This document shows positions 45,557-55,300 of a stretch of 64,000 bases of DNA, piece after piece. Origin of the DNA: Pleomorphomonas sp. PLEO (lineage in GTDB: Bacteria; Pseudomonadota; Alphaproteobacteria; Rhizobiales; Pleomorphomonadaceae). The stretch spans positions 908,501 to 972,500 of the forward strand of contig NZ_CP166625.1 of the NCBI RefSeq assembly GCF_041320595.1, in the 5' to 3' direction. The notes below the pieces were generated by a model. The model did not search any database. It was not told the origin of the DNA and saw only the letters and a program-made list of their open reading frames with translations. Position 1 is the stretch's first letter, and the number at the start of each line of letters is the position of its first letter. The position numbers and the translations under genes are program-made.

Positions 45557-47470
45557 ATGGCGCATCCCGAGACGCAGAAGGGCGGCCAGCCGGCCGTCGA
45601 GCCGCTCAAGAAGGCGGTGACCACGGCGATGCGAGCCATCTCCGGCGATGGCGAGCTGGAGGTGGTATTCGCCGCCGACCGGCCGTCGCTTACTGGCCAC
45701 AAGGCGCGTGTGCCAGACCCGCCGCGCCGGCCGACCGCCTTCGACGTTGCCGTGACCCGCGGTACCGGCGACGCGTTGGCGTTGCGCCTTGCCTGCCATA
45801 ACGAGGCGGTGCATCGCACGTTCGTGCCCGAGGGGCCGCGTGCCAAGGCGGTATTCGAGGCGATGGAACAGGCCCGCTGCGAGGCGCTCGGTGCCCGTGC
45901 CATGCCGGGCGTCGCTGGCAACCTCGCGGCCATGCTCGAGGAGCGCTATCTCCGCGCTAATTTCCAGCACATCGAGAACCGTGAGGATGCGCCGCTTTCC
46001 GAGGCGGTGGCGCTGATGGTGCGCGAGAAGCTGACCGGGGCGCCGCCACCGAAAAGCGCGCAAGGCTTGATGGATGCCTGGCGCGACTTCATCGTGGAAA
46101 GGGCTGGCACCGACCTTGAAGGTCTTACCGGCGCCATTTCCAGCCAGCAGGCCTTCGCCCGCGCGACGCGTAACCTTCTCGTCAATCTGGAAATGGGTGA
46201 CGAGCTCGGCAGCGACCCCGATCAGGACGAGAACCAGGACGGCGAGCAGCAGGAGGCGGAAGATAGCGAAGCCTCGGCCGAGCCGGCCGACGACGCCGAG
46301 GCCGACCAGACGGCGGCACGCGAGCGCGAGGTCGCCGGCGAGGATGAGGAGTCTTCGGAGGGCGACGCCGAATCGGAGATGTCGGATGATCCCGGCGACT
46401 TCGACGAGGAAGACGATTCGCGCGATCCCGGCGAGGCCAAGCGGCCGGAACTGCCGTTCACCAACCAGCCGCCGGTCAGCGACTACAAGGTGTTCACCAC
46501 CAAGTTCGACGAGTTGACCCGGCCGGAAGATGTCTGCGACGGCGCCGAGCTCGACCGGTTGCGCGCGCTTCTCGACAAGCAGCTCGCCAACCTGGCTGGC
46601 GTGGTATCGCGACTCGCCAACCGCCTGCAGCGCCGCCTGATGGCCCAGCAGAACCGTTCGTGGGATTTCGATATCGAAGAGGGCATTCTCGATACGGCGC
46701 GCATCACCCGTGTCGTCACAGATCCGCTGGCGCCGCTCGCCTTCAAGATGGAGCGCGACACCGATTTCCGCGACACGGTGGTGACGCTGTTGATCGACAA
46801 TTCCGGCTCGATGCGCGGTCGGCCGATCACGGTGGCTGCTGCCTGTGCCGATATTCTTGCCCGTACTCTGGAGCGCTGCGGCGTCAAGGTGGAGATCCTT
46901 GGTTTCACGACCAAGGCCTGGAAGGGCGGGCAGGCGCGTGAAGCGTGGCTCGCCGCCGGCAAGCCCGCCGGCCCTGGCCGCCTTAACGACCTGCGCCACA
47001 TCGTCTACAAGCCGGCCGACGCCCCCTGGCGGCGGGCGCGGCGCAACCTCGGCCTGATGATGCGCGAGGGGCTCCTCAAGGAGAACATCGACGGCGAGGC
47101 GCTCGATTGGGCGCATCAGCGCCTGCTTGCCCGGTCGGAGAACCGTCGCATCCTGATGATGATTTCCGACGGTGCGCCGGTCGACGATTCCACGCTGTCG
47201 GTCAATCCGGGCAACTATCTTGAGCGTCACCTGCGCTATGTCATCGAGGAAATCGAGGAGCGGTCGCCGGTGGAACTGATCGCCATCGGCATCGGTCATG
47301 ACGTAACGCGCTTCTATAAGCACGCTGTCACCATCGTCGACGTCGAGGAGTTGGCCGGCGCCATGACCGATCAGCTGGCGGGGCTGTTTGAAGAGCAGCC
47401 TAACCAGAAGGCGATTCGGGCCGGTGCCAAGCCAAGGCCTCGGCGCGTCTCGACGCTGGGCCTCATATGA
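45557..47470 (+). CDS. cobT: Cobaltochelatase subunit CobT
   Basis: Partner of CobS in cobalt insertion into hydrogenobyrinate a,c-diamide; 637 aa. The N-terminal domain is followed by a very acidic Asp/Glu-rich linker (about 215-300) and a C-terminal VWA domain with the [19 protein letters not shown] at about 413 and the late [17 protein letters not shown]. The stop overlaps the start of the next gene (ATGA at 47467). Confidence 0.95.
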   Translation: MAHPETQKGGQPAVEPLKKAVTTAMRAISGDGELEVVFAADRPSLTGHKARVPDPPRRPTAFDVAVTRGTGDALALRLACHNEAVHRTFVPEGPRAKAVFEAMEQARCEALGARAMPGVAGNLAAMLEERYLRANFQHIENREDAPLSEAVALMVREKLTGAPPPKSAQGLMDAWRDFIVERAGTDLEGLTGAISSQQAFARATRNLLVNLEMGDELGSDPDQDENQDGEQQEAEDSEASAEPADDAEADQTAAREREVAGEDEESSEGDAESEMSDDPGDFDEEDDSRDPGEAKRPELPFTNQPPVSDYKVFTTKFDELTRPEDVCDGAELDRLRALLDKQLANLAGVVSRLANRLQRRLMAQQNRSWDFDIEEGILDTARITRVVTDPLAPLAFKMERDTDFRDTVVTLLIDNSGSMRGRPITVAAACADILARTLERCGVKVEILGFTTKAWKGGQAREAWLAAGKPAGPGRLNDLRHIVYKPADAPWRRARRNLGLMMREGLLKENIDGEALDWAHQRLLARSENRRILMMISDGAPVDDSTLSVNPGNYLERHLRYVIEEIEERSPVELIAIGIGHDVTRFYKHAVTIVDVEELAGAMTDQLAGLFEEQPNQKAIRAGAKPRPRRVSTLGLI

Positions 47471-48489
47471 CGGGTGGACGGGCGCTTCTTACGGCCCTTG
47501 CCGCCTTGATGACGATTACGACGGCCGCTTCGTCCGCCGATATTGCTACTCGCGTCACCGCGCGGCCGCTTCCCGCCTTCTCGATCGCCGAGCCGGCGAG
47601 GGTTCGTTTTGGCCAACTGGATTATGTCGGTGGCTTCGAGGTGAAGGCCGACCGGCGCGAAGTCGGCGGTCTTTCCGGTCTGGTGATCTCCGGCGCTGGC
47701 CGGAGCTTCCTGTCGCTCAGCGACGACGGATTCATGGTTCAGGCGAAGATTGAGCGCGACGCTCGCGGCAAGCCGACCGGCCTGTCGTCGGCCTCGATCC
47801 GTCGGTTGCAGACCCAAAAAGGGTCGCTGCCGCGCGACAAGGTTCTCTCCGACACCGAATCAATCGATGTTTATGCCGATGAAAACGGCCGGCCGTTTGG
47901 TGTTGTCTCCTTCGAGCAGCGGCCGACGGTAATGGTCGGCCCGCTCGGCGCCGATGGCTTCGTCGGCTCGCTGGTGGCGATCGACTTGCCGAAGGACGTT
48001 CGCCGTCTTCAGCCGAACCGGGGCCTCGAATCGGTGGCGGCGCTGCCGGCTGGCAACAGCCTTGGCGGCCGTTTCATCATTCTCGCCGAGGAGGCCGAGC
48101 GGGGCGCAACGACGGAGAATCAGCCAGGCTGGGTGATCGGCGGCAAGGCGCCTGTCGCTTTCCGCGTTCGTCGCTCAGCGGGCTACGACCTGACCGACGC
48201 CAAGGTTGGTCCCGATGGACGTCTTTACGTTCTGGAGAGGACTTTTTCCTTCTTGGCCGGTGTTCGCTGCCGCATCCGCGCCTTCCGCCTGTCCGATATC
48301 CGCCCTGGGGCGTTGATCGACGGTGACGTACTGTTCGAGGCGAGCATGTCGGAAGAGATCGATAACATGGAGGGGCTGTCGGTCTGGAAGATGGCGAGCG
48401 GCGAAACACGGATCTCGCTGATTTCCGATGACAATCACGCCTTTATCGAGCGGACGCTCTATCTCGAGTTCCGTCTCAGGACGCCATGA
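47467..48489 (+). CDS. Exported esterase-like/phytase-type beta-propeller protein
   Basis: Exported protein of 340 aa with a signal peptide ending SSAD. The family (esterase-like activity of phytase, PF13449) is suggested by [45 protein letters not shown] and NMEGLSVWK. It overlaps cobT by four bases and the next gene by four bases, forming a tight operon. Its link to cobalamin metabolism, if any, is unknown. Confidence 0.75.
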   Translation: MTGGRALLTALAALMTITTAASSADIATRVTARPLPAFSIAEPARVRFGQLDYVGGFEVKADRREVGGLSGLVISGAGRSFLSLSDDGFMVQAKIERDARGKPTGLSSASIRRLQTQKGSLPRDKVLSDTESIDVYADENGRPFGVVSFEQRPTVMVGPLGADGFVGSLVAIDLPKDVRRLQPNRGLESVAALPAGNSLGGRFIILAEEAERGATTENQPGWVIGGKAPVAFRVRRSAGYDLTDAKVGPDGRLYVLERTFSFLAGVRCRIRAFRLSDIRPGALIDGDVLFEASMSEEIDNMEGLSVWKMASGETRISLISDDNHAFIERTLYLEFRLRTP

Positions 48490-49481
48490 GCGACCGGCGC
48501 CTTCCCGCAGCCCTCGCCGCTGCCGTGTCCGAGCGTGCCCGGCCTGAGATGCTCGGTGCGGCGGCGGCCCGCTTATCGGCCGGCTATCGCGCCAATCTGA
48601 CGTCTCGCCAAGCTGTTCCCGACGCTGCCGGCGTCACCGCCTATGCGGCAAGCCGCATGCCCGCCACCTACGCGGCCGTCACGGCGGCTCTTGATCGCCT
48701 CGCGGCGAGCCAGCCTGATTTTGCACCGGAAACCGTGCTCGACCTTGGCTCAGGACCGGGCACGGCGAGCTGGGCGACCGCGATGCTGTGGCCCTCGGTC
48801 GTTTCCATCGCCATGGTGGAAGCCAGCGCCGATTTCCGCACCCTCGCCGCCGACCTGGCGCATGCCGGACCTCCGGCGCTTGGGCAAGCTGATATTCGCA
48901 GAGGCGACATCACCCAGCCCTCCAGCTTGCCGAATGGTCCGTTTGATCTGGCGGTCGTCGCTTATGCACTCACGGAACTTGATCTTCCCGCCGCTGAGCG
49001 GCTTGTCGCCGACCTGGTCGGTCGGGCTGGGCGCGTGGTGATCGTGGAGCCTGGGACGCCTCGCGATCATGGCCGGTTGATGATGGTGCGGCGAGCAGCG
49101 CTCGAAGCTGGCGCCCGCATTCTCGCGCCTTGCCCGCATGCTGGTCCCTGTCCCTTGCCGCCCGGCGACTGGTGCCATACGTCGGTGCGCGTCGAGCGGA
49201 GCCGCGCCCACATGCGCCTTAAGGGCGGGACGGTGCCGTTCGAAGACGAACGCTACGCCTATCTGGTGCTGGAATCGAAAGCCTTGGCTGTCGTGGAACA
49301 TGAAAACGGCGGCCGCATCCTGCGACCGCCGCGTCCTGCCAAGCATGAAATCGCCTTCAGCCTCTGTCGCGCCGACGGAACGCTTGGCGAAGCGCGGGTT
49401 GCCAGTCGCAACCGGGCCGCTTTCAAGGTGGCTGGCAAGCTCGACTGGGGTGATTTCCTGTCCGACGGTTTCTTGAGATAG
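48486..49481 (+). CDS. Rsm22-family methyltransferase-like protein
   Basis: Class I SAM-dependent methyltransferase, 331 aa. The SAM motif is VLDLGSGPGTASWA, and the family-type cysteine cluster appears as APCPHAGPCPLPPGDWCH. Rsm22-like proteins act on or with small ribosomal subunits. It overlaps the exported-protein gene by four bases. Confidence 0.82.
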   Translation: MSDRRLPAALAAAVSERARPEMLGAAAARLSAGYRANLTSRQAVPDAAGVTAYAASRMPATYAAVTAALDRLAASQPDFAPETVLDLGSGPGTASWATAMLWPSVVSIAMVEASADFRTLAADLAHAGPPALGQADIRRGDITQPSSLPNGPFDLAVVAYALTELDLPAAERLVADLVGRAGRVVIVEPGTPRDHGRLMMVRRAALEAGARILAPCPHAGPCPLPPGDWCHTSVRVERSRAHMRLKGGTVPFEDERYAYLVLESKALAVVEHENGGRILRPPRPAKHEIAFSLCRADGTLGEARVASRNRAAFKVAGKLDWGDFLSDGFLR

Positions 49482-49487
49482 GCGAGA

Positions 49488-50033
49488 TCAGCTCCGGGCC
49501 GGCTGATAGGGTTTTACCCAGTTCATCAGCTTGGCATAGGGCAGCAGCGAAGAGACGGCCACCAACATCTTCACCGAGAAATCGCCGAGCGCCCAGGTGG
49601 TCCAGGGCAGGCCCGAGCCTGCGAAGGCGATCGAGAAGAAGATGACCGTGTCGAGCGCCGAGCCGATCGACGAGGAGACGAGGGGCGCCCGCCACCAGGA
49701 ACCGGCGCGCAGCCGGTTGAAGACGGTCACGTCGAGGAGCTGAGCGCAGAGGAAGGCGGTGCCGGAGGCCAACGCGATGCGGGGCTCGGACAACCAGATC
49801 GACAACACCACGGCGATGGCAAAGCCGGCGTAGACGACGTGGCGGGTCTTCGCCGGTCCGAACCAGCGGTTGGTGAGGTCGGTTACCAGGAAGGCGAAGG
49901 GGTAGCTAAAGGCGCCCCAGGTGAGGAGATCACCCAGTCCGAAGGGCGTGAAGGGGTATTGTACGAGGATATTGGATGCGACGACGGTAGCAACCATCGC
50001 CAACACCGAAGGGGTGAGGCGTCTATCAAACAT
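49488..50033 (-). CDS. Queuosine precursor transporter (YhhQ/QPTR family)
   Basis: Polytopic membrane protein of 181 aa from the ATG at 50033. Family features are LVQYPFTPFGLGDLLTWGAFSYPFAFLVTDL and the late SSIGSALDTVIFF. It probably imports queuosine precursors such as preQ0/preQ1 or queuine. No preQ1 riboswitch could be recognised upstream. It is convergent with the Rsm22-like gene. Confidence 0.85.
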   Translation of the reverse strand: MFDRRLTPSVLAMVATVVASNILVQYPFTPFGLGDLLTWGAFSYPFAFLVTDLTNRWFGPAKTRHVVYAGFAIAVVLSIWLSEPRIALASGTAFLCAQLLDVTVFNRLRAGSWWRAPLVSSSIGSALDTVIFFSIAFAGSGLPWTTWALGDFSVKMLVAVSSLLPYAKLMNWVKPYQPARS

Positions 50034-50135
50034 TTCCAGAAGTTCTCCGGCAGTACAGACCAGGCTTTTGGAGCTATGAAATGAAACCCAGCCAGCGGAC
50101 TGGAATTTCATGCGATGTGTACCACTGAAGGTTCA

Positions 50136-50174
50136 CATAAATAAAGCCGCGACACCGTTTCCGGCATCGCGGCT
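50136..50174 (-). terminator. Terminator after rpmB
   Basis: On the minus strand, AGCCGCGA (50174-50167) and TCGCGGCT (50152-50145) form a stem around GGAAAC-type loop bases, followed by TTATTTAT. It lies between rpmB and the downstream transporter gene. Confidence 0.7.
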
Positions 50175-50204
50175 CAATTCTGGAAGGCGGTTGTGCCCGA
50201 AAAA

Positions 50205-50501
50205 TCAGGCGGCAACGACCTCGGCGGCCTTCTTGGCGATCTGCTTCTTGATCAGCCGAGCGCGCGTCGACAGTTCGTCGTCGCTCGCCTTGGCAAGAAA
50301 GGCATCAAGGCCGCCGCGATGCTCGACCGAACGCAGGGCGTTGGCGGAGATGCGCAGGCGCACCGACTGACCGAGCGTGTCGGACAGGAGCGTCACAGCC
50401 AGGAGATTCGGCAGAAAGCGCCGCTTGGTCCTGTTGTTGGCGTGGCTGACGTTATTACCCGTCAGAACGGCCTTGCCGGTAAGTTCGCAGCGCCGGGCCA
50501 T
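50205..50501 (-). CDS. rpmB: 50S ribosomal protein L28
   Basis: Ribosomal protein L28, 98 aa. It begins [28 protein letters not shown] with the family signature, and ends [10 protein letters not shown]. It is separated from the DUF3108 gene by a 423-bp divergent gap, and a terminator follows. Confidence 0.97.
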   Translation of the reverse strand: MARRCELTGKAVLTGNNVSHANNRTKRRFLPNLLAVTLLSDTLGQSVRLRISANALRSVEHRGGLDAFLAKASDDELSTRARLIKKQIAKKAAEVVAA

Positions 50502-50924
50502 CGGGATACCCTCTTTTTCTGTTAGCGCGGGATCGAGGCCTTGCGGCCGCTCCTCGCGATGAAATAAGCCAAGGCGCCGCTTGCGTCATGCCGACGGCGC
50601 CGTTCAAGTCGCGTTCCTATAGTCGGTCGGCATCGGCCCCGTCAACCCCGGAAGCGAGCGGAAGCCGGCAAAAATGCCGTTTGGCCGGATGGAAGCGTCG
50701 TCAGCGCCGCCTATAGATTTCTCGCCACAGGAACATCGAGGCTTTCGCCGCGTTAACCATCCAGTTACCATGACAGCCGATCATCCGAAAGACGGTGGTC
50801 GGCCGACCGGTCGGCAGTCTCTCGCTGGCGGTGGCGTCGCCCGTCGGATGATCTTCAAGGCGTTGTTTCGGTCGCAGATGGCGGCCGAGGGTGAGACGGT
50901 TCGCCGTCTGCAAACGGAGGTTCC
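50502..50924. other. Divergent intergenic region rpmB / DUF3108 gene
   Basis: About 423 bp with no convincing gene on either strand. It should carry the rpmB promoter (leftward) and that of the DUF3108 gene (rightward). A TTAACCAT motif is at 50753-50760. Short frames here lack ribosome sites and family features. Confidence 0.55.
50753..50760 (+). promoter_or_regulatory. TTAACCAT motif upstream of the DUF3108 gene
   Basis: CtrA-type half-site sequence about 165 bp before the GTG at 50925, followed shortly by a near copy (TTACCAT). Motif identity only. Confidence 0.3.
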
Positions 50925-51785
50925 GTGGTGGCTCGTGTCGAAACTTTGCCGCGTCGTGCGAAAGGCGCCATGGCCGCGGCGGTCTTTGTCGCCACGCTGT
51001 CCGCCGTGCCGCCATCCGGGGCGGCGGTGGCGCGTGAGGGCGAGGTACAAGCTCTCTACGCCGCATCCTTCATGGGGATCGGCATTGCCAAGGGATCGCT
51101 GTCGATCAAGGTGGACCGAGGTGCCTACGCGGCCAAGCTGCACATTTCGACCGCCGGTCTCGCCCGCATCGTCAGTTCCGAAGAGAGCTTTGTCGACGCC
51201 AAGGGCTACGTGGGCCGTTCGCTGGTGCCATCCACTTATGACCTGATGAGCCGTGGCGACACGGTGACGCAGGTATCGATGGCGCTGGGCGGAGGCAATG
51301 TCCGTAGTCTCAAGGCCATACCCGAACTCGTCGAATACGATGACCGTGTGCCGGTGACGGCGGCGGCCAAGCGCCGCGTGGTCGACCCGCTGTCGGCGGC
51401 AATCCTGCCGATGATGCGTGATGACAAGGCCGATGGCAAAGACGTCTGCGATCGTACGCTGCCGGTGTTCGATGGCTGGACGCGCTATGATATCCAGCTC
51501 AGCTACACCAGTACCGATCCCGTCGATATTCCCGGATACAAGGGGGACGCGGTGCACTGCTCGGCGCGCTGGGTGCCGGTGGCCGGCCACCGCGAGGGCA
51601 CCAAGTCCACCGAATATATGCGTGACAACCAGAACCTTGATGTTTGGTTCGTGCCGATGGCCGAGGGACGGGTCATGGTGCCGAGCAAGATCTCGGTCCA
51701 GACAATGCGCGGACTGCTCCTAGTGGTCGCAACCCAGTTCGGCGAGAACGCCAAGCTGGGCAAGGTGGAGCAGGCCTCCAACTGA
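50925..51785 (+). CDS. Exported DUF3108-domain protein
   Basis: Exported protein, 286 aa from the GTG at 50925, which has the ribosome site GGAGG 4 nt upstream. A signal-like segment (KGAMAAAVFVATLSAVPPSGAA) precedes the mature part. DUF3108 features include LYAASFMGIGIAKGSLSIKV, YDLMSRGDTVTQVSMAL and the late VWFVPMAEGRVMVPSKISVQT. Proteins of this family are often periplasmic with unknown role. A clean terminator follows. Confidence 0.82.
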   Translation: MVARVETLPRRAKGAMAAAVFVATLSAVPPSGAAVAREGEVQALYAASFMGIGIAKGSLSIKVDRGAYAAKLHISTAGLARIVSSEESFVDAKGYVGRSLVPSTYDLMSRGDTVTQVSMALGGGNVRSLKAIPELVEYDDRVPVTAAAKRRVVDPLSAAILPMMRDDKADGKDVCDRTLPVFDGWTRYDIQLSYTSTDPVDIPGYKGDAVHCSARWVPVAGHREGTKSTEYMRDNQNLDVWFVPMAEGRVMVPSKISVQTMRGLLLVVATQFGENAKLGKVEQASN

Positions 51786-51813
51786 GTGTGGCCATCACGA
51801 TATCGATCGAAAG

Positions 51814-51839
51814 AGGCGCTCTTCAGGGCGCCTTTTTTA
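51814..51839 (+). terminator. Terminator after the DUF3108 gene
   Basis: Stem AGGCGC (51814-51819) / GCGCCT (51828-51833) followed by a TTTTTT run. It isolates the DUF3108 gene from the long intergenic region upstream of the helicase. Confidence 0.8.
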
Positions 51840-52091
51840 TTACCACCACATCCGAGTTTCCTGGTCGTTTTGTGCCAATTCGGGACATAGTTGTTAATTC
51901 TTCAGTGACCGACGCAGGCGATAAGTACGCCGCTCGGGCGACATCTTGTGCGCTGAGGCGCGGGTGATGGCAGATATGGGTGGGGCGAAACAAGAACATT
52001 GCCGTGTCGGCGATTCGGCCCGTGTTCGTTCCCGCTCTGTTGAAAGTGTTAACGCCGCCAGTCCTCTACTTTTGCGTCTCAGTATAATTGG

Positions 52092-52099
52092 TTAACCAT
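52092..52099 (+). promoter_or_regulatory. TTAACCAT motif abutting the GANTC cluster
   Basis: The motif ends one base before the GATTC at 52100. In the alphaproteobacterial cell cycle, CtrA-type motifs and CcrM sites often occur together in promoters. It is 300 bp from the helicase ATG, consistent with a promoter in this region. Confidence 0.35.
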
Positions 52100-52133
52100 G
52101 ATTCTGGTTTAGAGTCTTGCTGTCGATCTGCTC

Positions 52134-52162
52134 TTGACATCGATTCTAGTGGCGAATCGAAC
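52134..52162 (+). promoter_or_regulatory. Candidate promoter inside the GANTC cluster
   Basis: TTGACA (52134-52139), a 17-nt spacer and TCGAAC (52157-52162) as a weak -10. The spacer contains one GANTC site and most of a second, so adenine methylation could affect polymerase binding. Transcription from here would give a helicase leader of about 230 nt or a separate small RNA. Confidence 0.35.
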
Positions 52163-52398
52163 GACTCTCTCTGTGGAGTCTTCGGATTCAAGATAGCGAG
52201 GCGAAGACTCTGTCTGCATCCATATCTTGTAGGGAACGAATGCAGAATCTCTTTGAAATTGCGATTCGCCCCGCATCTGTTCTCGTTTGATTCCTTTTGG
52301 CGGCTGTCGCCATGCTTCTGCCGGTTTTCTCTGGCCTCTCAGGCGGGCTTTTTCGTATAGGAAGGTCACGGCGTCATCGCTCAACCGAACGGGACCTC

Positions 52399-55300
52399 AT
52401 GAACATTGTCCGAGCGGCCCCTCTGTCTTCGATCGCCCGTGCCCGGGCGGTAACGGCGGTTCTGGGGCCGACCAACACCGGCAAGACTCATCTCGCCATT
52501 GAAAAGATGCTGAGCCACGGCTCCGGCGCCATTGGCCTGCCGCTGCGCCTGCTGGCGCGCGAGGTCTATGGCCGGATCGTCGCCCGCGTCGGCGCGAGCG
52601 CGGTGGCATTGGTGACCGGCGAGGAGAAGATCGTGCCGCGCGACGCCCGCTACTGGGTGGCGACGGTGGAGGCAATGCCTCGCGACCTGGACGTGGCTTT
52701 CGTCGCTATCGATGAGGTGCAACTCGCCGGTGACATAGAGCGGGGGCACGTGTTCACCGACCGGCTGCTGAACGTGCGTGGGCGGCAGGAAACCATGCTG
52801 CTCGGCTCCGCGACGGCGCGGCCGCTGATCGAGCGCCTGTTGCCGGGCGTTGCCGTTACCTCGCGACCGCGTCTCAGCCATCTCGCCTACACCGGGGCCA
52901 AGAAGATCACCCGCTTGCCGCCACGTTCGGCCATCGTCGCCTTTTCCGCCGACGAGGTTTATGCCGTCGCCGAGCTAATCCGTCGCCAGCGCGGCGGCGC
53001 GGCCGTGGTGATGGGCGCGCTTTCCCCCCGTACCCGCAACGCGCAGGTGGCTCTCTTTCAGAATGGCGAGGTCGACTTTCTGGTGGCGACCGACGCCGTC
53101 GGCATGGGGCTCAACCTCGATGTCGATCATGTCGCCTTCGCTCAGGCGCGCAAGTTCGACGGCTATCAGTATCGCGGCCTGACGTCCGCCGAACTCGGTC
53201 AGATCGCCGGTCGGGCCGGTCGCTATCTCAACGATGGTACCTTTGGCGTCACAGGCCGGGTCATGCCGTTCGACGACGACACCGTCACGGCCATCGAGGG
53301 GCATGACTTCGAACCGGTGGGCATCTTTCAGTGGCGTAACGGCGACCTCGATTTTTCGTCGGTCGACGCGCTCCGGGCCTCACTCGAGAAGCTGCCTGGG
53401 GTAGAGGGATTGACCCGGGCGCTGCCATCCGATGATCAGCGAGCGCTCGACTTCGCTCTTCGGGCAGAGGATGTGGCGGCGGCGGCGTATGGTCGCGAAC
53501 GGGTGGCGCTTCTTTGGGACGTGTGCCAACTTCCCGACTTCCGCAAGATATCACCGGCGCAGCACGGTGATCTCATCGTCGCACTCTATCGATTCCTCAT
53601 TGCAAAAGGCGTGATTCCAGACGATTGGTTTGCACGGCAGGTCGGGTTGTCTGACAGGACGGATGGCGATATCGATACGTTGTCGCGGCGTCTGGCGGAC
53701 ATCAGGACCTGGACCTTTGTCGCCAATCGGCCGGACTGGCTGTTTGCGCCCGGCCATTGGCGGGAGAAGACGCGCGCCATCGAGGATCGGCTGTCGGATG
53801 CGTTGCATGAACGGTTGACCCAGCGTTTCGTGGATCGCCGGACATCGGTATTGTTGAAGAGATTGAGAGAGAACACCATGCTCGAAGCTGAAATCACCGG
53901 TACCGGCGGCGTGCTCGTCGAAGGGCAGGCGGTCGGTGAGCTGCACGGCTTCCGCTTCGTGCCCGATCCGGGTGTTGGCGGCGATGGCTCCGAAGCCAAA
54001 GCGCTGAAAGCGGCCGCCCAACAGGCGCTGTCCGGAGAGTTCGACAAGCGCGCGGAGAAAATCTCCAAAGCGCCGAACGAGGAAATCGTGCTGTCCACCG
54101 ATGGCAGCCTGCGCTGGCTCGGCGAGCCTGTGGGGCGATTGGTGGCCGGTGACGATACGCTGACGCCGCGCGTGATGCTGCTCGCCGACGAGCAGCTTGC
54201 CGGTGCCGCCCGTGAGAAAGCCCAGGATAGGCTCGACCTCTGGGTCGGCGCCCACATTCAGACGCTCCTGAAGCCGCTGTTCGATCTGCGCACCGCCGCC
54301 GATCTCGAAGGTATCGCGCGTGGCGTTTCCTTCCGCATGGTCGAAGCGCTCGGCACCGTCGAGCGGCATGACATAGCCGACGACGTCAAGGCGCTCGATC
54401 AGACGCAGCGCGCCGTCATGCGCAAGTATGGCGTCCGCTTCGGTGCCTACCACATTTATGTGCCGGCGCTCCTGAAGCCGGCGCCGGCCGCCCTGGTGGC
54501 CCAGCTCTGGGCGTTGAAGCACGGCTCGCTGGACATGGCGGGCCTTGCCGAGCTGCCGCAGCTCTCTGCCTCCGGCCGCACCTCGATCAAGGTCGATCCG
54601 GCCTTCGACAAGACGCTTTATCGTCTCGTCGGCTTCCGCGTCGCCGGCGAGCGGGCCGTCCGTCTCGACATCCTGGAGCGTCTTGCCGATATCATCCGGC
54701 CGTTGATCGCCTTCAAGTCGGTGGACGGCGCCACGCCTCCCGAAGGCGCGCTGCCGCAGGGCGGCAGCTTCACGGTGACGGTGGCGATGACCTCGCTGCT
54801 CGGCTGTTCGGGCGAAGACTTTGCCTCCATCCTGCGCGGTCTGGGCTATCGTTCCGAGAAGCGGACAATCAAGGTGCCTGTCAAGCCTCAGAAGGCCGAA
54901 GCATCGGCTGACGGCGTGACGTCCGAGACGGTGCCGGCAGTTGCTGATGTGGCGGAGGTTTCGACCGAAGCCTCGACCGAGACGCCCGTCGTGGAGACTT
55001 CTTTGGTCGATGCACCGGCTGCTGAGGCCCAGATGCCGGCCGCCGACGCCACCGAAGCGTCGGCTGACGTCGCTGCCGCGGAAAGTGCGCCCACCGCTGA
55101 AGGGGCTGTCGAAGTGCCCGCCGAAGCGGCTGAGACCGTGGCCTTCGAGGATCGGGAAGTCGACGTCTGGCGGCCAGGTCGCGGCGACCGTCCACGGCAT
55201 GGTGATCACAGAGGCGATCAGCGCAACGAGCGTCGTGGCGGTCCGCATCGCGGTGCGGCGGCGACCCGTCCGGGTGAACCCGCTGAGGCAGCTCCCGCCG

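Larger units (their letters stand above)
52012..52293. promoter_or_regulatory. Cluster of twelve GANTC sites
   Basis: GANTC pentamers start at 52012, 52100, 52112, 52142, 52154, 52163, 52176, 52185, 52206, 52245, 52263 and 52289; the last eleven fit in 194 bp. Chance expectation is roughly one per 250-300 bp. GANTC is the target of the alphaproteobacterial cell-cycle methyltransferase CcrM. Several sites pair as inverted repeats: CGATTC (52141-52146)/GAATCG (52154-52159), GACTC/GAGTC (52163/52176), GAGTCTTCG (52176-52184)/CGAAGACTC (52202-52210), GAATC/GATTC (52245/52263). Confidence 0.75.
51786..52398. other. Long structured intergenic region upstream of the helicase gene
   Basis: About 613 bp with no supported gene. 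It is markedly less GC-rich than its surroundings. It contains the DUF3108 terminator, twelve GANTC sites, a TTAACCAT motif, a TTGACA element and several short inverted repeats. Small frames here lack coding character. It probably holds the helicase promoter and leader, and may encode a non-coding RNA. Confidence 0.6.

Noticed and set aside
44441-47323. 960-aa minus-strand open frame opposite cobS and cobT
   Set aside because: It is the antisense shadow of two clearly recognised genes in GC-rich DNA, has no family motifs, and is rich in His/Arg as such shadows are.
50034-50111. preQ1 riboswitch upstream of the queuosine-precursor transporter
   Set aside because: The leader lacks the pseudoknot-type A-rich tail and ribosome-site pairing expected for preQ1-I, and no other preQ1 class could be matched by eye.
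51840-52398. Chromosomal replication origin at the GANTC cluster
   Set aside because: No DnaA-box run and no hemE, dnaA or parAB neighbours are visible. The helicase-type gene next to it is RNA-helicase-like. It is kept only as a methylation-site cluster.
53551-55248. 565-aa minus-strand open frame opposite the helicase
   Set aside because: Shadow frame; the helicase motifs on the plus strand are unambiguous.
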